From CAZIUL01 sp964542475 (lineage in GTDB: Bacteria > Planctomycetota > B15-G4 > CAYZWU01), in contig CAZIUL010000033.1 in assembly GCA_964542475.1 (NCBI GenBank), positions 1 to 45,802 of the forward strand: a DNA stretch of 45,802 bases, written 5' to 3'. Made by a program: the position numbers and the translations under genes. Under the pieces are notes generated by a model. It saw only the letters and a list, made by a program, of their open reading frames with translations. It made no database searches and was not told the DNA's origin. Below are positions 26,402-35,046 of the stretch, in pieces (the stretch's first letter is position 1; every line of letters begins with the position of its first letter).

Positions 26402-27664
26402 CTAGGGCAGGAATTTTGAAACAGACTTCAGCTTGTCCGGAAGGTATTCCTCAATTACATAGTTGAGCCCCCACTTCGCCAGCGCCTGTTGTTCGGCACG
26501 CACTCCCATCTCGATAAGTTGTTCGAGGGCGCGCTTCCATTGCCTGTGGGAGCTGAAGAACGGATCGTTCTTGAGAGCATCCCTGGCCCGCTTGATGTCG
26601 ACATCCTTTAGGGGATGGGTGGGAAGCTCGTAATCGTGGATGTCCTGTGGAGTGACGCCCAGGAAGCGAGTCTTGGGAACGCAAAAGAAACGGCTGATGT
26701 GTGCCGCGTTGCCGGATCCTACCTTCAGTGTTCTGTATATGTTAGAGATGCCGTATGGGTCGCAGTCGACAAAAGCGTAGACCGGGATCTTCTTCTCGTC
26801 GGTGAGCTTTCTGATGAAGCGTCGCGTTGCCCGCGTTGGAACACCGCCCATCGAAACGATGATGCAGTTGGCCTTTTCCCAGAAGCCGTGGCTGTGGAGC
26901 CTTGCGAACATGCCTCCGGTTTCGATCGCGAGAACGAACCGGGCATTCGTCTTGAACTTGAGTTGTTCCACGGAATGGGGAATGGTGTATGCCCCCGTGC
27001 CCATCTGTGTGCAGTCGATTTTCGCGGTGCGCCCCGTTGCCTTGTTCGAGTCGATGATGGTCAGCGCTCCCGCCACGGCTCCTCCATGCTCCTCGGGGTA
27101 GAACTTGAGGTTCTCCCTGCTGATGTTGTGCATGGAGAACATGGCTTCGATGTCGTCCATGACCGTGTCCGATTCGGTCTGCTCGTTGAAATGCGCCTCC
27201 TCCCAGTTCTTGCTCACGTAGTACGCTTCCCGTTTGGTGGCGAATGTGTTTTCCTCGATCATCTCCTTGGAGAGGGACATCAGGCGAAGGGTCTGGGCAA
27301 AGGTGCGCACCGTGTTGACCGTCAGGGTCCGCACCTTGGTGTTTCGGCCGATTTCGAAATAGCCCTTCCTGGAGTCATATCGAACGTTGGACAGCGACCG
27401 GACAGGGGATCTGAGGTCGGGTTTCAACCCTTTTATTATGTGGCCATGAACCTTTTCCGCGGTGTCAACGATACAGTCGGTGGTCTTGAGTTCCTGCCTG
27501 TTCAGGGAAGCTTTCTTGCGTGGCGCGGCTTTCGCCTTTCCTGCTCTCTTCTTGCCGCGGGCGGAGCCGGGCGCCGTTTTTTTCTTTGTCGCGCCTTTGG
27601 CCTTCTTGTCCACCTTGCTGCCGCTGAACAGCGATTTCTGGCCGCTTTTTTTTCTGTTGCTCAA
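26402..27664 (-). CDS. top6A: DNA topoisomerase VI subunit A (Spo11-like) with basic N-terminal tail
   Basis: This 420-residue protein is the DNA-cleaving subunit of type IIB topoisomerase, best known from Archaea. The catalytic tyrosine is in KREAYYVSKNW (Tyr148 or Tyr149). The Toprim domain has Glu248 in LAIETGGM and Asp300/Asp302 in FVDCDPYGISNIYR. The intervals (Glu to first Asp 52) match archaeal Top6A. Residues 1-55 form an added tail of Lys, Arg, Ala and Gly, like histone H1 or HU tails, and probably bind DNA. It starts at TTG 27664 with AAAGGAG nine bases before it, overlapping the subunit B stop (TTGA). The nearest internal ATG is far downstream, so TTG is the true start. Confidence 0.95.
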   Translation of the reverse strand: MSNRKKSGQKSLFSGSKVDKKAKGATKKKTAPGSARGKKRAGKAKAAPRKKASLNRQELKTTDCIVDTAEKVHGHIIKGLKPDLRSPVRSLSNVRYDSRKGYFEIGRNTKVRTLTVNTVRTFAQTLRLMSLSKEMIEENTFATKREAYYVSKNWEEAHFNEQTESDTVMDDIEAMFSMHNISRENLKFYPEEHGGAVAGALTIIDSNKATGRTAKIDCTQMGTGAYTIPHSVEQLKFKTNARFVLAIETGGMFARLHSHGFWEKANCIIVSMGGVPTRATRRFIRKLTDEKKIPVYAFVDCDPYGISNIYRTLKVGSGNAAHISRFFCVPKTRFLGVTPQDIHDYELPTHPLKDVDIKRARDALKNDPFFSSHRQWKRALEQLIEMGVRAEQQALAKWGLNYVIEEYLPDKLKSVSKFLP

Positions 27665-29238
27665 TACTTCCGGCTCCTTTCGAGGGTGTCTTTCAGCCTG
27701 GCAACCGCCCTGTCCACCTGCCTGTCGGAAAGGTCGAGAATCTCTCTGAGCGCGATGCCGATCTGTGGGATGTATTTTTCGATGTATGACCTTTTCTTCA
27801 TCTCCGCCTCTTCACGCTTTTGCCTGGATATGTAGCGTCCGAGCTTCCTGCCGCATTCCTGGAGGGAAAGCTTGATCTCTTTTGTGATTTCGGGATAACC
27901 GGCCACGGCTCCCTTGGATTCCGAGGTGAACGGCACCCATGCCGAGGCCATGTGAACCATGATGACCAGCGGACCGGACGGCAGGCCTCCCTTGGGGTGT
28001 GAAACGTTGTACTTCCGCCAGTCTGTTCCGATCACCGCCTTGGTTATGGCGCAGGCGGACTGTTCGTAAAGCAGGGGGACGCGGTTTGCAAAGCGCATGA
28101 TTTTTACGGGTTCATCCCGGGGCAGGTCGTTTCCAAAGGCAATGCCGGTTTCGATAAGGAAGGGGTTCCCCCTGTAAACCGTGGGTGAACGTGTTTTTGC
28201 CATGTAGAAGCCGGCGCTTATCTCCTTCTTGAGCCCTTGAATGATCAGCTTTTCTCCGATGGGCGAGATGCAGTTCGTCGGCGGAGCCAGAATCCTGACC
28301 TTCTGGATCGCTCTAAAGATCTTGTCCGCATCGTTGTTCGATGCGGTGGAAAGGCGCGTTCTGTTGGTCAAGCCTGTTTTTTCGATGATCTCGTCGGCCA
28401 CGCGGGGGCTGACCCTCGAAAACTCGGACTGGAGAAACGATCTCAGGTTTCTCGCCTTTGAGTCCTTCATCATCTTCAAGAGCATTCCGAGCTCTACCCC
28501 GTATGGGTGAGGCTTGATTTCGATCGAGGGCCGCGGCATTTCATTTGTGGAGCGTTTGTAAAAAACCGGATCACCCGTGGGCGGCTTGAAGATCAGGGTC
28601 AGATGCGGGTTGGCAACCGCGGTCTGATTGAGGTATTCATCGACCGATTGGCGGCCTCTATGGTACCGTCCTTCGAGTTCGATTATGACCCGGGTGCCAT
28701 GATCAAGCTCCCAGTCGATTTTCTCGTCCTTGTTGATCTCCGGCCGGTTCTTGCTTGTGTTGATCCTTAGCTCGAAGTAGTGGGCGTCATGGCGCTTGGA
28801 GATCCTGGATATGATCTTCAAGGGCTTCCCGGTGGTGAGCTGCCCGTACATGCCCGCTGCCGAGATACCAATCCCCTGCTGGCCTCTCGCCTGCTTGAGG
28901 GTGTGAAACTTCGATCCGTAAAGCAGTTTGCCGAAGATGTTCGGGACCTGGGCTTTGACAATGCCAGGGCCGTTGTCCATAACCGATAACACGAACCGGT
29001 CCTCATGTTTTGTGGGCTCTATGCGTACCTCGATTTCCGGAACGATCCCGGCTTCCTCGCAAGCATCCATGGAGTTGTCCACAGCCTCTTTTACCGTTGT
29101 CAGAAGGGCTTTACGCGGATTGTCAAAACCGAGTAGATGTCTGTTTTTGGTGAAAAACTCAGATATGGAAATATCGCGCTGTTTCAGGGCCATGGAGTGA
29201 GCCGCAAGGCCTCCCGCGGATGAACTTTTTTTCTTCAA
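27661..29238 (-). CDS. top6B: DNA topoisomerase VI subunit B
   Basis: Subunit B binds ATP and clamps DNA; with subunit A it relaxes and unlinks DNA by transient double-strand breaks. The 525-residue product has the GHKL ATPase signatures: N-box EAVDNSMDA (about 51-59), DNGPGI (88-93) and GQQGIGISAAGMYGQ (from 119), followed by a helix-2-turn-helix region and a transducer domain. HLLGFDNPRKALLTTVKEAV matches archaeal subunit B. The start is uncertain: TTG 29238 is preceded by AGGAGGAA and gives the usual length; ATG 29193 (MALKQRDISI) is an alternative; reading further to 29319 has no ribosome site. The gene precedes and overlaps subunit A by four bases. Confidence 0.93.
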   Translation of the reverse strand: MKKKSSSAGGLAAHSMALKQRDISISEFFTKNRHLLGFDNPRKALLTTVKEAVDNSMDACEEAGIVPEIEVRIEPTKHEDRFVLSVMDNGPGIVKAQVPNIFGKLLYGSKFHTLKQARGQQGIGISAAGMYGQLTTGKPLKIISRISKRHDAHYFELRINTSKNRPEINKDEKIDWELDHGTRVIIELEGRYHRGRQSVDEYLNQTAVANPHLTLIFKPPTGDPVFYKRSTNEMPRPSIEIKPHPYGVELGMLLKMMKDSKARNLRSFLQSEFSRVSPRVADEIIEKTGLTNRTRLSTASNNDADKIFRAIQKVRILAPPTNCISPIGEKLIIQGLKKEISAGFYMAKTRSPTVYRGNPFLIETGIAFGNDLPRDEPVKIMRFANRVPLLYEQSACAITKAVIGTDWRKYNVSHPKGGLPSGPLVIMVHMASAWVPFTSESKGAVAGYPEITKEIKLSLQECGRKLGRYISRQKREEAEMKKRSYIEKYIPQIGIALREILDLSDRQVDRAVARLKDTLERSRKY

Positions 29239-29477
29239 CCTTTTCTGTTTCCTCCTGTAATCAAAAGCCCCTGTCAGGCATTTGTTTTCGAACCCCCGGG
29301 TTCGGCGTTTCACAAGCAATATTAATAGAGAGGATTAGTTCATAGAGTGCTTCAGGACAATCCTGAAGAAAGATAATGCGGTATTTGTTTTTTCATGTCA
29401 ACCGTGCGGAACAACAGTTCAGTTGAAAACACGGCCGCGGGCAAGGTTGTCGCACCAGCCGGCGGCCTGGCGTACCT

Positions 29478-30218
29478 GTGAAAGGGTTTTTCTGCGTGTC
29501 CGACCTGAAACCGTTGACCGGAAAACGCGACGTCGCGCGAGCGGCTGCCTGGCTCATTATCATGGGGCTTCTTGTCTCGGTGGCATGGCTGGGCGGTTTT
29601 ATTTGCCCGGTTTCGCCGCACAGTATCCGCCGGACCGGTCCCCAGGCCTGTCCTCAGCCCGTGTCACGAGGAGAGGTGAAGGCTGTGTTTGACGGGGACT
29701 CCCTGATTCTGGAATGTGGTGCCGTGGTCCGCCTGAACGGTATTGACACGCCGGAGCGGGATCAGACCGGCTATGAGGAAGCGAAGAGAGCGCTGATCCG
29801 GCTGGTCTCAGGCCGGCAGGTGGAGCTTTCGTATGGCGCCGGGGAAAAGGTCGACCGCTACGGACGGCTTCTTGCTCATCTAAGCACGCGCTCCAATGCA
29901 TCGGTAAACCTGGAGCTTGTGCGTTCAGGGATGGCATGGATCTACCGGCTTGACAAAATCTCTCCAAGGAGGTCGGGCTATCTCGACGCTCAGACCGATG
30001 CCATTGAAAAGGGAAGGGGGATCTGGGACGGATTCGAAGACCGTGAGGGGAGCTTTCGCGCTTCCGTCTCTTCGCACATCTTCCACAAGGATAGCTGTGT
30101 TTACGCCGGAAGGATCTCGGATGAAAACCTCGAAACGTTCGAGACGCTCGGCGAGGCGTTCCGGCATGGTTATGCTCCATGCCGGAACTGTTTCAAGCAC
30201 CCCATCGAAGGCTGGTGA
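29478..30218 (+). CDS. Membrane-anchored thermonuclease (SNase) with C-terminal Cys/His motif
   Basis: This 246-residue nuclease degrades DNA or RNA in a calcium-dependent manner, presumably outside the membrane. A hydrophobic segment (about 22-43) is followed by the SNase domain (about 65-195): Asp74 in FDGDSL, Arg85 and Asp90 in RLNGIDTPE with Glu93, and Arg130 in DRYGR match the catalytic set Asp21, Arg35, Asp40, Glu43 and Arg87 of staphylococcal nuclease. The last 45 residues hold FHKDSCVYAG and GYAPCRNC, giving His203, Cys207, Cys235 and Cys238, a possible zinc site as in Ada-like metal-binding domains. It starts at GTG 29478. It is divergent from topoisomerase VI and convergent with the beta-helix gene. 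Confidence 0.88.
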   Translation: MKGFFCVSDLKPLTGKRDVARAAAWLIIMGLLVSVAWLGGFICPVSPHSIRRTGPQACPQPVSRGEVKAVFDGDSLILECGAVVRLNGIDTPERDQTGYEEAKRALIRLVSGRQVELSYGAGEKVDRYGRLLAHLSTRSNASVNLELVRSGMAWIYRLDKISPRRSGYLDAQTDAIEKGRGIWDGFEDREGSFRASVSSHIFHKDSCVYAGRISDENLETFETLGEAFRHGYAPCRNCFKHPIEGW

Positions 30219-30244
30219 CATCGCAACAAAGCCTGATGTGCGGG

Positions 30245-32251
30245 CTATCGACGAGGCTTTTTGTTTTCATAGTTCAAAATGAAAACGAACACACCATTGT
30301 CATCCATGGTGTACTGTATCGTGTCGTCCACAATCTCGATGTCTTTCAGGATCTTGATGTCGAGATCAGAATCGAAAGCGACTCCGAGAACGCTCGGGTA
30401 TTCGAGGTTTCCGTCCTTTGAAAGGAGACGGGTCTGCACCTTGAGCAGATCCGAACCTTTGTTTAATATCGCGAAAGAGACCTGTTTCTTGCCGGGTCTC
30501 TTTAAACAGATCCTGTCGTTTCCGTCCCGGAGAAAGTTGGAGTTCAAGCAGACCATCCTCGAGTTGAAGTTGGCAAAAAACCAGTATTTCACTTCCGGTT
30601 TGAGGTTCGAGTTGAATATTCTTCGGGCGATGGATTTTCCATAATTGGGCGGGATCTTCTTGTTTGATGAGATGTCCACATCCGTGTGTGCAAGATCCAC
30701 ACGTTCGAGAAACGCGCCTGCCTTGATTTCCCAGGCCGATGATTTTTCTTCAAGTCGGTAATCGTCCTCGAAAAAGGTGTATTCTGGATCGGAGAAATCG
30801 ACCTGTTCATAGGTGCGGTCTATGAGCTTGGTAGGCCCGCGGTCACGGAAATAAGGATTCACGCCGAGGCAGTTGCTGTGCCATTTATCAGGATGGCTTT
30901 TTTCCAGATCCTCGATCAGGAGCAATCCATCGCGGGCTGCGGCTTCCGGATCCTCCGCGGACAGAAACAGGTTGGAGATGACTCTGGTGCCGTCGAAGTT
31001 TTCCGGAGTCGCGAAGTTGACGATCATCTTGGAATGGTTGTAGATGATGTTGTGATGTATGACAATGTTATCGTATGGGGGCAGAAGCCCCGACGTTTCG
31101 GCAAGGATGATGCCCGCGTGCCATTCGGGGTTGTACGATACCCACTGGTCGTCGTACCACGGGACATCGTCCATGAAGATCGTGTTGTTGAAGATCTCCA
31201 CGTTCTCGATCGTCCAGTGTGTCTTTTTCCAGTCAGCAACGGATTCGGGATCGTCAGGATCCCAGTACGCATCATCGAAATAGGTGTAGAGAATGATGCC
31301 CTGCTTGTTGTTCTTGTACATCAGGTTGTCTGTGATCCGCATGTTCCTTGCGCCGATCAGAGACAGCCCGCCCAGGATGTTGTGGTGCATGTTGCAGTTT
31401 TCAATGCTTACGTTTTCAACGCGGCCGTTTACCTGGATGCCGTGCCTGCCGTTATAATATGATTCCACGTATCTAATGATGATGTTCCTGACGGGGGGGA
31501 GCTCAGGATCCCAGATTCCGCCCGAGATGTAAACTCCGTGGCTGGCTGAAGAGCCGTAGATGTTTTCGTAGAACTTGCATGCCTCTATGGTCAGGTCGTG
31601 GAACGATCCGCCCGTGAAAAGCCCGTGCTGGTTGGAGCGAAACGCCTCGATGAACCGGACCTGGATATGGTTGGAGTTCATCAGCTCGACGTTGGTCAAG
31701 CACCTGCCCTGTACCTGGAAGTTCTCAACCAGAATATGGCTCGATTCGTTGATGGATATGCCTCCCCAGCCGCATTCCATAACGCAAGGGTACGCAAGCG
31801 GATCGAAATCCTCGATGAAAGAATCGAGCATGACCGTTTCACCGGGATACCCGCGTATCTGTATTGGGGCTTCGATGGATCCGTGAAGGTTTTTGAGGTT
31901 CACTCTGTTGCCGGAATTATCCTTGAGGCTGTACCATCCTCCACGTATTAAAACAATTTTACCTGATGGGTCCTGCATTGCCTTGAGCATGTCAATTGCT
32001 TTGCCGGGAGTTTTGAACGGCATCTCGAATGTGCCTGGGTTGGAGTCAGATCCATCATCCCAGGAAACATAAAAATCGGCATCAGTTCCCTTTGAAGGTT
32101 TCGGATAACCGTTTTTTTGTCCGGCCAGGGCGGGTCCAGTAAAAACAACAAATATCGCTGCAAGTGTGAATATGCCGTTTACGGTCTGACGAAACTTCCG
32201 ATTCCAATTATATTTGAGTTGATTCATGGAATCACAAGGTTTTAAGATCAT
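30245..32251 (-). CDS. Secreted right-handed beta-helix protein
   Basis: This 668-residue protein has a signal peptide (about 18-43, FTLAAIFVVFTGPALA then GQK) and a parallel beta-helix (about 60-460), the fold of pectate lyases and polysaccharide lyases. Helix turns repeat as VENFQVQGRCLTNVELMNSNHIQVR and ISIENCNMHHNILGGLSLIG-type units. A C-terminal domain (about 560-668) is beta-rich. Short ladders of Asn suggest the usual coil packing. No catalytic residues can be assigned, and the substrate is unknown; a polysaccharide is likely (family knowledge). ATG 32251 is chosen because GGGAGG lies seven bases before it; ATG 32227 is an alternative. It converges with the nuclease gene. Confidence 0.88.
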   Translation of the reverse strand: MILKPCDSMNQLKYNWNRKFRQTVNGIFTLAAIFVVFTGPALAGQKNGYPKPSKGTDADFYVSWDDGSDSNPGTFEMPFKTPGKAIDMLKAMQDPSGKIVLIRGGWYSLKDNSGNRVNLKNLHGSIEAPIQIRGYPGETVMLDSFIEDFDPLAYPCVMECGWGGISINESSHILVENFQVQGRCLTNVELMNSNHIQVRFIEAFRSNQHGLFTGGSFHDLTIEACKFYENIYGSSASHGVYISGGIWDPELPPVRNIIIRYVESYYNGRHGIQVNGRVENVSIENCNMHHNILGGLSLIGARNMRITDNLMYKNNKQGIILYTYFDDAYWDPDDPESVADWKKTHWTIENVEIFNNTIFMDDVPWYDDQWVSYNPEWHAGIILAETSGLLPPYDNIVIHHNIIYNHSKMIVNFATPENFDGTRVISNLFLSAEDPEAAARDGLLLIEDLEKSHPDKWHSNCLGVNPYFRDRGPTKLIDRTYEQVDFSDPEYTFFEDDYRLEEKSSAWEIKAGAFLERVDLAHTDVDISSNKKIPPNYGKSIARRIFNSNLKPEVKYWFFANFNSRMVCLNSNFLRDGNDRICLKRPGKKQVSFAILNKGSDLLKVQTRLLSKDGNLEYPSVLGVAFDSDLDIKILKDIEIVDDTIQYTMDDNGVFVFILNYENKKPRR

Positions 32252-32624
32252 GCAGCAACCTCCCTTTCAATCGGTTCAGAGGTGATAAACTATTTCCGCT
32301 TAGTACTTTTGTTCAATACCGGACATCAAGTTGTTTCATTAATGAGAAATATCGGCATAAATAAGTTACCCGGATGCTCGGAATCCGGATTGGGGTTGGG
32401 GTTGTCTAGTATAACCAATTATATATCAATGGCTAATAGCATAGTTGCTGTTGGGAATAGAGATCTAATTTTGGCTAAAGTAAGACAAGTCCGACCTGTC
32501 CGATTTTTATATAAATTCAGTATTCAGTTGATTTTCTCCTGTGCACCCCTATAAATAAGATAGATAATTCAAAATTTACAAAACATATAAAGAACTCTTC
32601 CTCGTTGGTGTTTAGGGGCTGTGA
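32252..32624. other. AT-rich divergent intergenic region
   Basis: This 373-bp region between the beta-helix gene and the HTH-receiver gene is clearly richer in A and T than its neighbours. A 90-residue open frame within it (32282-32554) has no ribosome site or recognisable content. A GTCCGACCTGTCCGA repeat is at 32490-32504. Promoters for both outward-reading genes must be here. Confidence 0.5.
32484..32504 (+). repeat. GTCCGAC-type short repeat, copy 2
   Basis: GACAAGTCCGACCTGTCCGA contains two GTCCGA units separated by CCT. It lies in the AT-rich region upstream of the response-regulator gene and could be a binding site or a dispersed repeat. Confidence 0.6.
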
Positions 32625-33200
32625 ATGTTGATGAAGAACGTGTATACAACGGGTGATGTGGCTAACATTTGCAACGTTACCATTAAAACGGTTATCAAGT
32701 GGTTCGATTCAGGAAAGCTCAAGGGCTACAGGATCCCCGGATCCAGGGACAGGAGGATCCCTCATGACAACCTTGTCGAGTTTATGAAAGAGAGCGGAAT
32801 ACCGCTGAAACAGCTCGATCAGGGCGTTCGAAAACGGATTCTGATTGCGGATGACGAGGAAGGAATCCTTTATGTCTTGAAAAAGATGCTCGGCGATGTT
32901 GGGATATTAGACATTGCGACCGCATCGTCAGGGCTTGAAACAGGTATGAAGCTGGAAAGTTTTATGCCGCATCTTTTGATTCTGGACCACCTGTTGGGGG
33001 ACACCACGAGCGTGGAAGTGTTGCGCAACATCAAGACAAAACCACAACTCACCGATCTTATTATTATCATTATGTCGGGATATGTTACCGATGATGAGGT
33101 CGAGGAGATGAAAAAGGAAGGTATTCATGGATTTATCCGCAAACCGTTCGATCTCGATGAAGTCAAGGCCATGGTTTTACGTCTTCTTGGATATCATTGA
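32625..33200 (+). CDS. DNA-binding response regulator with N-terminal excisionase-type HTH
   Basis: The 191-residue protein has an N-terminal helix-turn-helix of the MerR/excisionase type (about 5-58: VYTTGDVANICNVTIKTVIK, then GYRIPGSRDRRIPHDNL) and a C-terminal receiver domain (about 70-190). The receiver keeps the acidic pair Asp76/Asp77, the phosphoacceptor Asp121 in LLILDHLLGD, Ser151 and Lys173. Most response regulators have the receiver first; here the order is reversed. No histidine kinase gene is nearby. AGGGG lies seven bases before the ATG. The uppP gene starts 15 bp downstream, so they are probably one transcript. Whether it regulates uppP is not shown. Confidence 0.9.
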   Translation: MLMKNVYTTGDVANICNVTIKTVIKWFDSGKLKGYRIPGSRDRRIPHDNLVEFMKESGIPLKQLDQGVRKRILIADDEEGILYVLKKMLGDVGILDIATASSGLETGMKLESFMPHLLILDHLLGDTTSVEVLRNIKTKPQLTDLIIIIMSGYVTDDEVEEMKKEGIHGFIRKPFDLDEVKAMVLRLLGYH

Positions 33201-33215
33201 GACTGTGCCGGTGAG

Positions 33216-34028
33216 ATGAATACTTTCGAAAGCCTGGCTTTGGGCGCAGTTCAGGGGTTGACAGAGTTCCTCCCCGTTTCCAGTTCCGGGCACCTTGTGC
33301 TGTTCAAGAGCATCCTACGCGTGGAGAGTTTCATGCGTGAAGGGCCGATCATAGAGGTGGCCCTTCACCTGGGAACACTTTTTTCGATCCTTATTTACTA
33401 CAGGAAGGATGTGATCGGGCTCTTTGGGTATGCCTCTGATTTGAGATCGCGGCGCATGGAGCGCAGCGAATCAAAAGCTCTTTTGAAATGGATTGTAATC
33501 GGTTCGATTCCAACGGCGCTCGTTGGAGTGATCTTCAAGAAACAGCTCGAATCCTGTTTCGACATCCCCGTCCTTGTCGGGTGCGCCTTGTGCATTACCG
33601 GCATCTCGTGCCTGGTGACCAGGTATATTCCGCAGGGGCGCAGAACTGTTGTGAACCTCGGGGTGTTCAGGTCGCTGTGCGTGGGCCTTGCCCAGGGGCT
33701 TGCAATAGTACCGGGTGTATCGCGTTCCGGCATGACGATCGTTACCGCTCTTGGCCTTGGAGTAGCTCCGCGGGAAGCGGCGCGTTATTCGTTTCTTTTG
33801 TCCGTTCCCGCTGTCAGCGGGGCGGCGCTGTTGAAGTTCATCGAGGCGGGAAGCCTTGACGGGATGTCATGGATGGTTCTGGCGGCCGGCGTTTTTGCGT
33901 CAGCACTGGTCGGTTTTTTATGCCTGGGAATCCTGACCCGCGTTCTTAAGGCAGGTAATTTTTTCTGGTTCGGATTTTATTGTGTACCTCTTGGTTTGTT
34001 CGTGATTTTGTATTTTCTCTACTGGTAA
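33216..34028 (+). CDS. uppP: Undecaprenyl-diphosphate phosphatase
   Basis: UppP (BacA) removes a phosphate from undecaprenyl diphosphate so that the lipid carrier of peptidoglycan and surface glycans can be reused; loss raises sensitivity to bacitracin. The 270-residue protein has about eight membrane helices and both catalytic blocks, AVQGLTEFLPVSSSGHL (Glu17, Ser22-24, His26) and VPGVSRSGMTI. It starts at ATG 33216, 15 bp after the regulator gene. The next gene, gmd, follows 43 bp later, so cotranscription with nucleotide-sugar genes is plausible. Confidence 0.95.
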   Translation: MNTFESLALGAVQGLTEFLPVSSSGHLVLFKSILRVESFMREGPIIEVALHLGTLFSILIYYRKDVIGLFGYASDLRSRRMERSESKALLKWIVIGSIPTALVGVIFKKQLESCFDIPVLVGCALCITGISCLVTRYIPQGRRTVVNLGVFRSLCVGLAQGLAIVPGVSRSGMTIVTALGLGVAPREAARYSFLLSVPAVSGAALLKFIEAGSLDGMSWMVLAAGVFASALVGFLCLGILTRVLKAGNFFWFGFYCVPLGLFVILYFLYW

Positions 34029-34071
34029 GCATTTTTATACCACCCGGATTTATGGAGACGGAGCCATCAGC

Positions 34072-35046
34072 ATGAAAACAGCGGTTATTACCGGCATAAC
34101 AGGGCAGGACGGATCCTACCTTGCGGATATCCTCCTGGAAAAAGAGTATCGTGTAGTGGGAGTGGTCAGGCGGTCATCGAGCGAGAGGTTTGAAAGGATC
34201 GAGCACATCAGGGACAGGATCATTCTGGAGGAAGCCGATCTTCTCGATCAGACTTCTTTGCTGACCGTTATCGACAAGCACCGCCCACAGGAGGTATACA
34301 ACCTTGCTGCGCAGTCGTTCGTCCCCACCAGCTTCATCCAACCGGTCTTGACGGCCCAATTCACAGGAGTTGGCGTGGCAAGGGTTCTTGAAGCCATCCG
34401 TCGATCGGATTCCGGGATCAGGTTCTACCAGGCCTCTTCGAGCGAGATGTTCGGGAAGGTTCAGGAGAGCCCGCAAAACGAGGACACTCCGTTTTATCCG
34501 CGGTCGCCTTACGGCGTGGCCAAGGTTTACGGCCACTGGCTCACCGTAAACTACAGGGAGTCATACGATATTTACGCTGTCTCCGGCATCCTGTTCAACC
34601 ACGAATCGCCAAGAAGGGGGCACGAGTTCGTCACACGCAAGATCAGCGATGGAGCGGCTCGAATCAAGCTGGGCCTCATGGACAAGCTGCGCCTCGGCAA
34701 CCTTGATGCAAGACGGGACTGGGGGTTTGCAGGCGACTACGTGCATGCCATGTGGCTCATGCTTCAGCAGGACGAGCCGGAGGATTATGTCATCGCAACG
34801 GGAAAGACGCACTCGGTGAAGGATTTCTGCGAGTTCGCATTCAAGCGCGTGGGCCTGGATTACAGGGATCATGTGGAGGTGGACGATCGGTTCATCCGGC
34901 CCGCTGAGGTGGATACCCTCACAGGCGATTCCTCCAAGGCCTGTAAAAACATGGGCTGGGAACCGGAGGTTGATTTCGAGAGCCTGGTATCAATGATGGT
35001 GGATTCCGATCTGGTAAGGTTGAAGAAAAATGCCGGCAACACCTGA
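34072..35046 (+). CDS. gmd: GDP-mannose 4,6-dehydratase
   Basis: Gmd converts GDP-mannose to GDP-4-keto-6-deoxymannose, the branch point to GDP-rhamnose, GDP-fucose and related sugars. The 324-residue short-chain dehydrogenase has the NAD(P) loop GITGQDGSYLADILLEK, the fingerprint segment SSSEMFGKVQE, the catalytic YxxxK in SPYGVAKVYGHW and HESPRRGHEFVTRKI, a segment typical of Gmd. GGAG lies eight bases before the ATG. The last 17 bp overlap the start of the next gene, which acts on its product. Confidence 0.95.
   Translation: MKTAVITGITGQDGSYLADILLEKEYRVVGVVRRSSSERFERIEHIRDRIILEEADLLDQTSLLTVIDKHRPQEVYNLAAQSFVPTSFIQPVLTAQFTGVGVARVLEAIRRSDSGIRFYQASSSEMFGKVQESPQNEDTPFYPRSPYGVAKVYGHWLTVNYRESYDIYAVSGILFNHESPRRGHEFVTRKISDGAARIKLGLMDKLRLGNLDARRDWGFAGDYVHAMWLMLQQDEPEDYVIATGKTHSVKDFCEFAFKRVGLDYRDHVEVDDRFIRPAEVDTLTGDSSKACKNMGWEPEVDFESLVSMMVDSDLVRLKKNAGNT

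Noticed and set aside
26615..27835. A 406-residue open frame on the plus strand opposite the topoisomerase VI genes
   Set aside because: The minus-strand genes have intact catalytic motifs and overlap as an operon; the plus-strand product has no recognisable content and is rich in residues typical of antisense frames.
32282..32554. A 90-residue open frame in the AT-rich region
   Set aside because: No ribosome site or recognisable composition; its residues look like random AT-rich translation.
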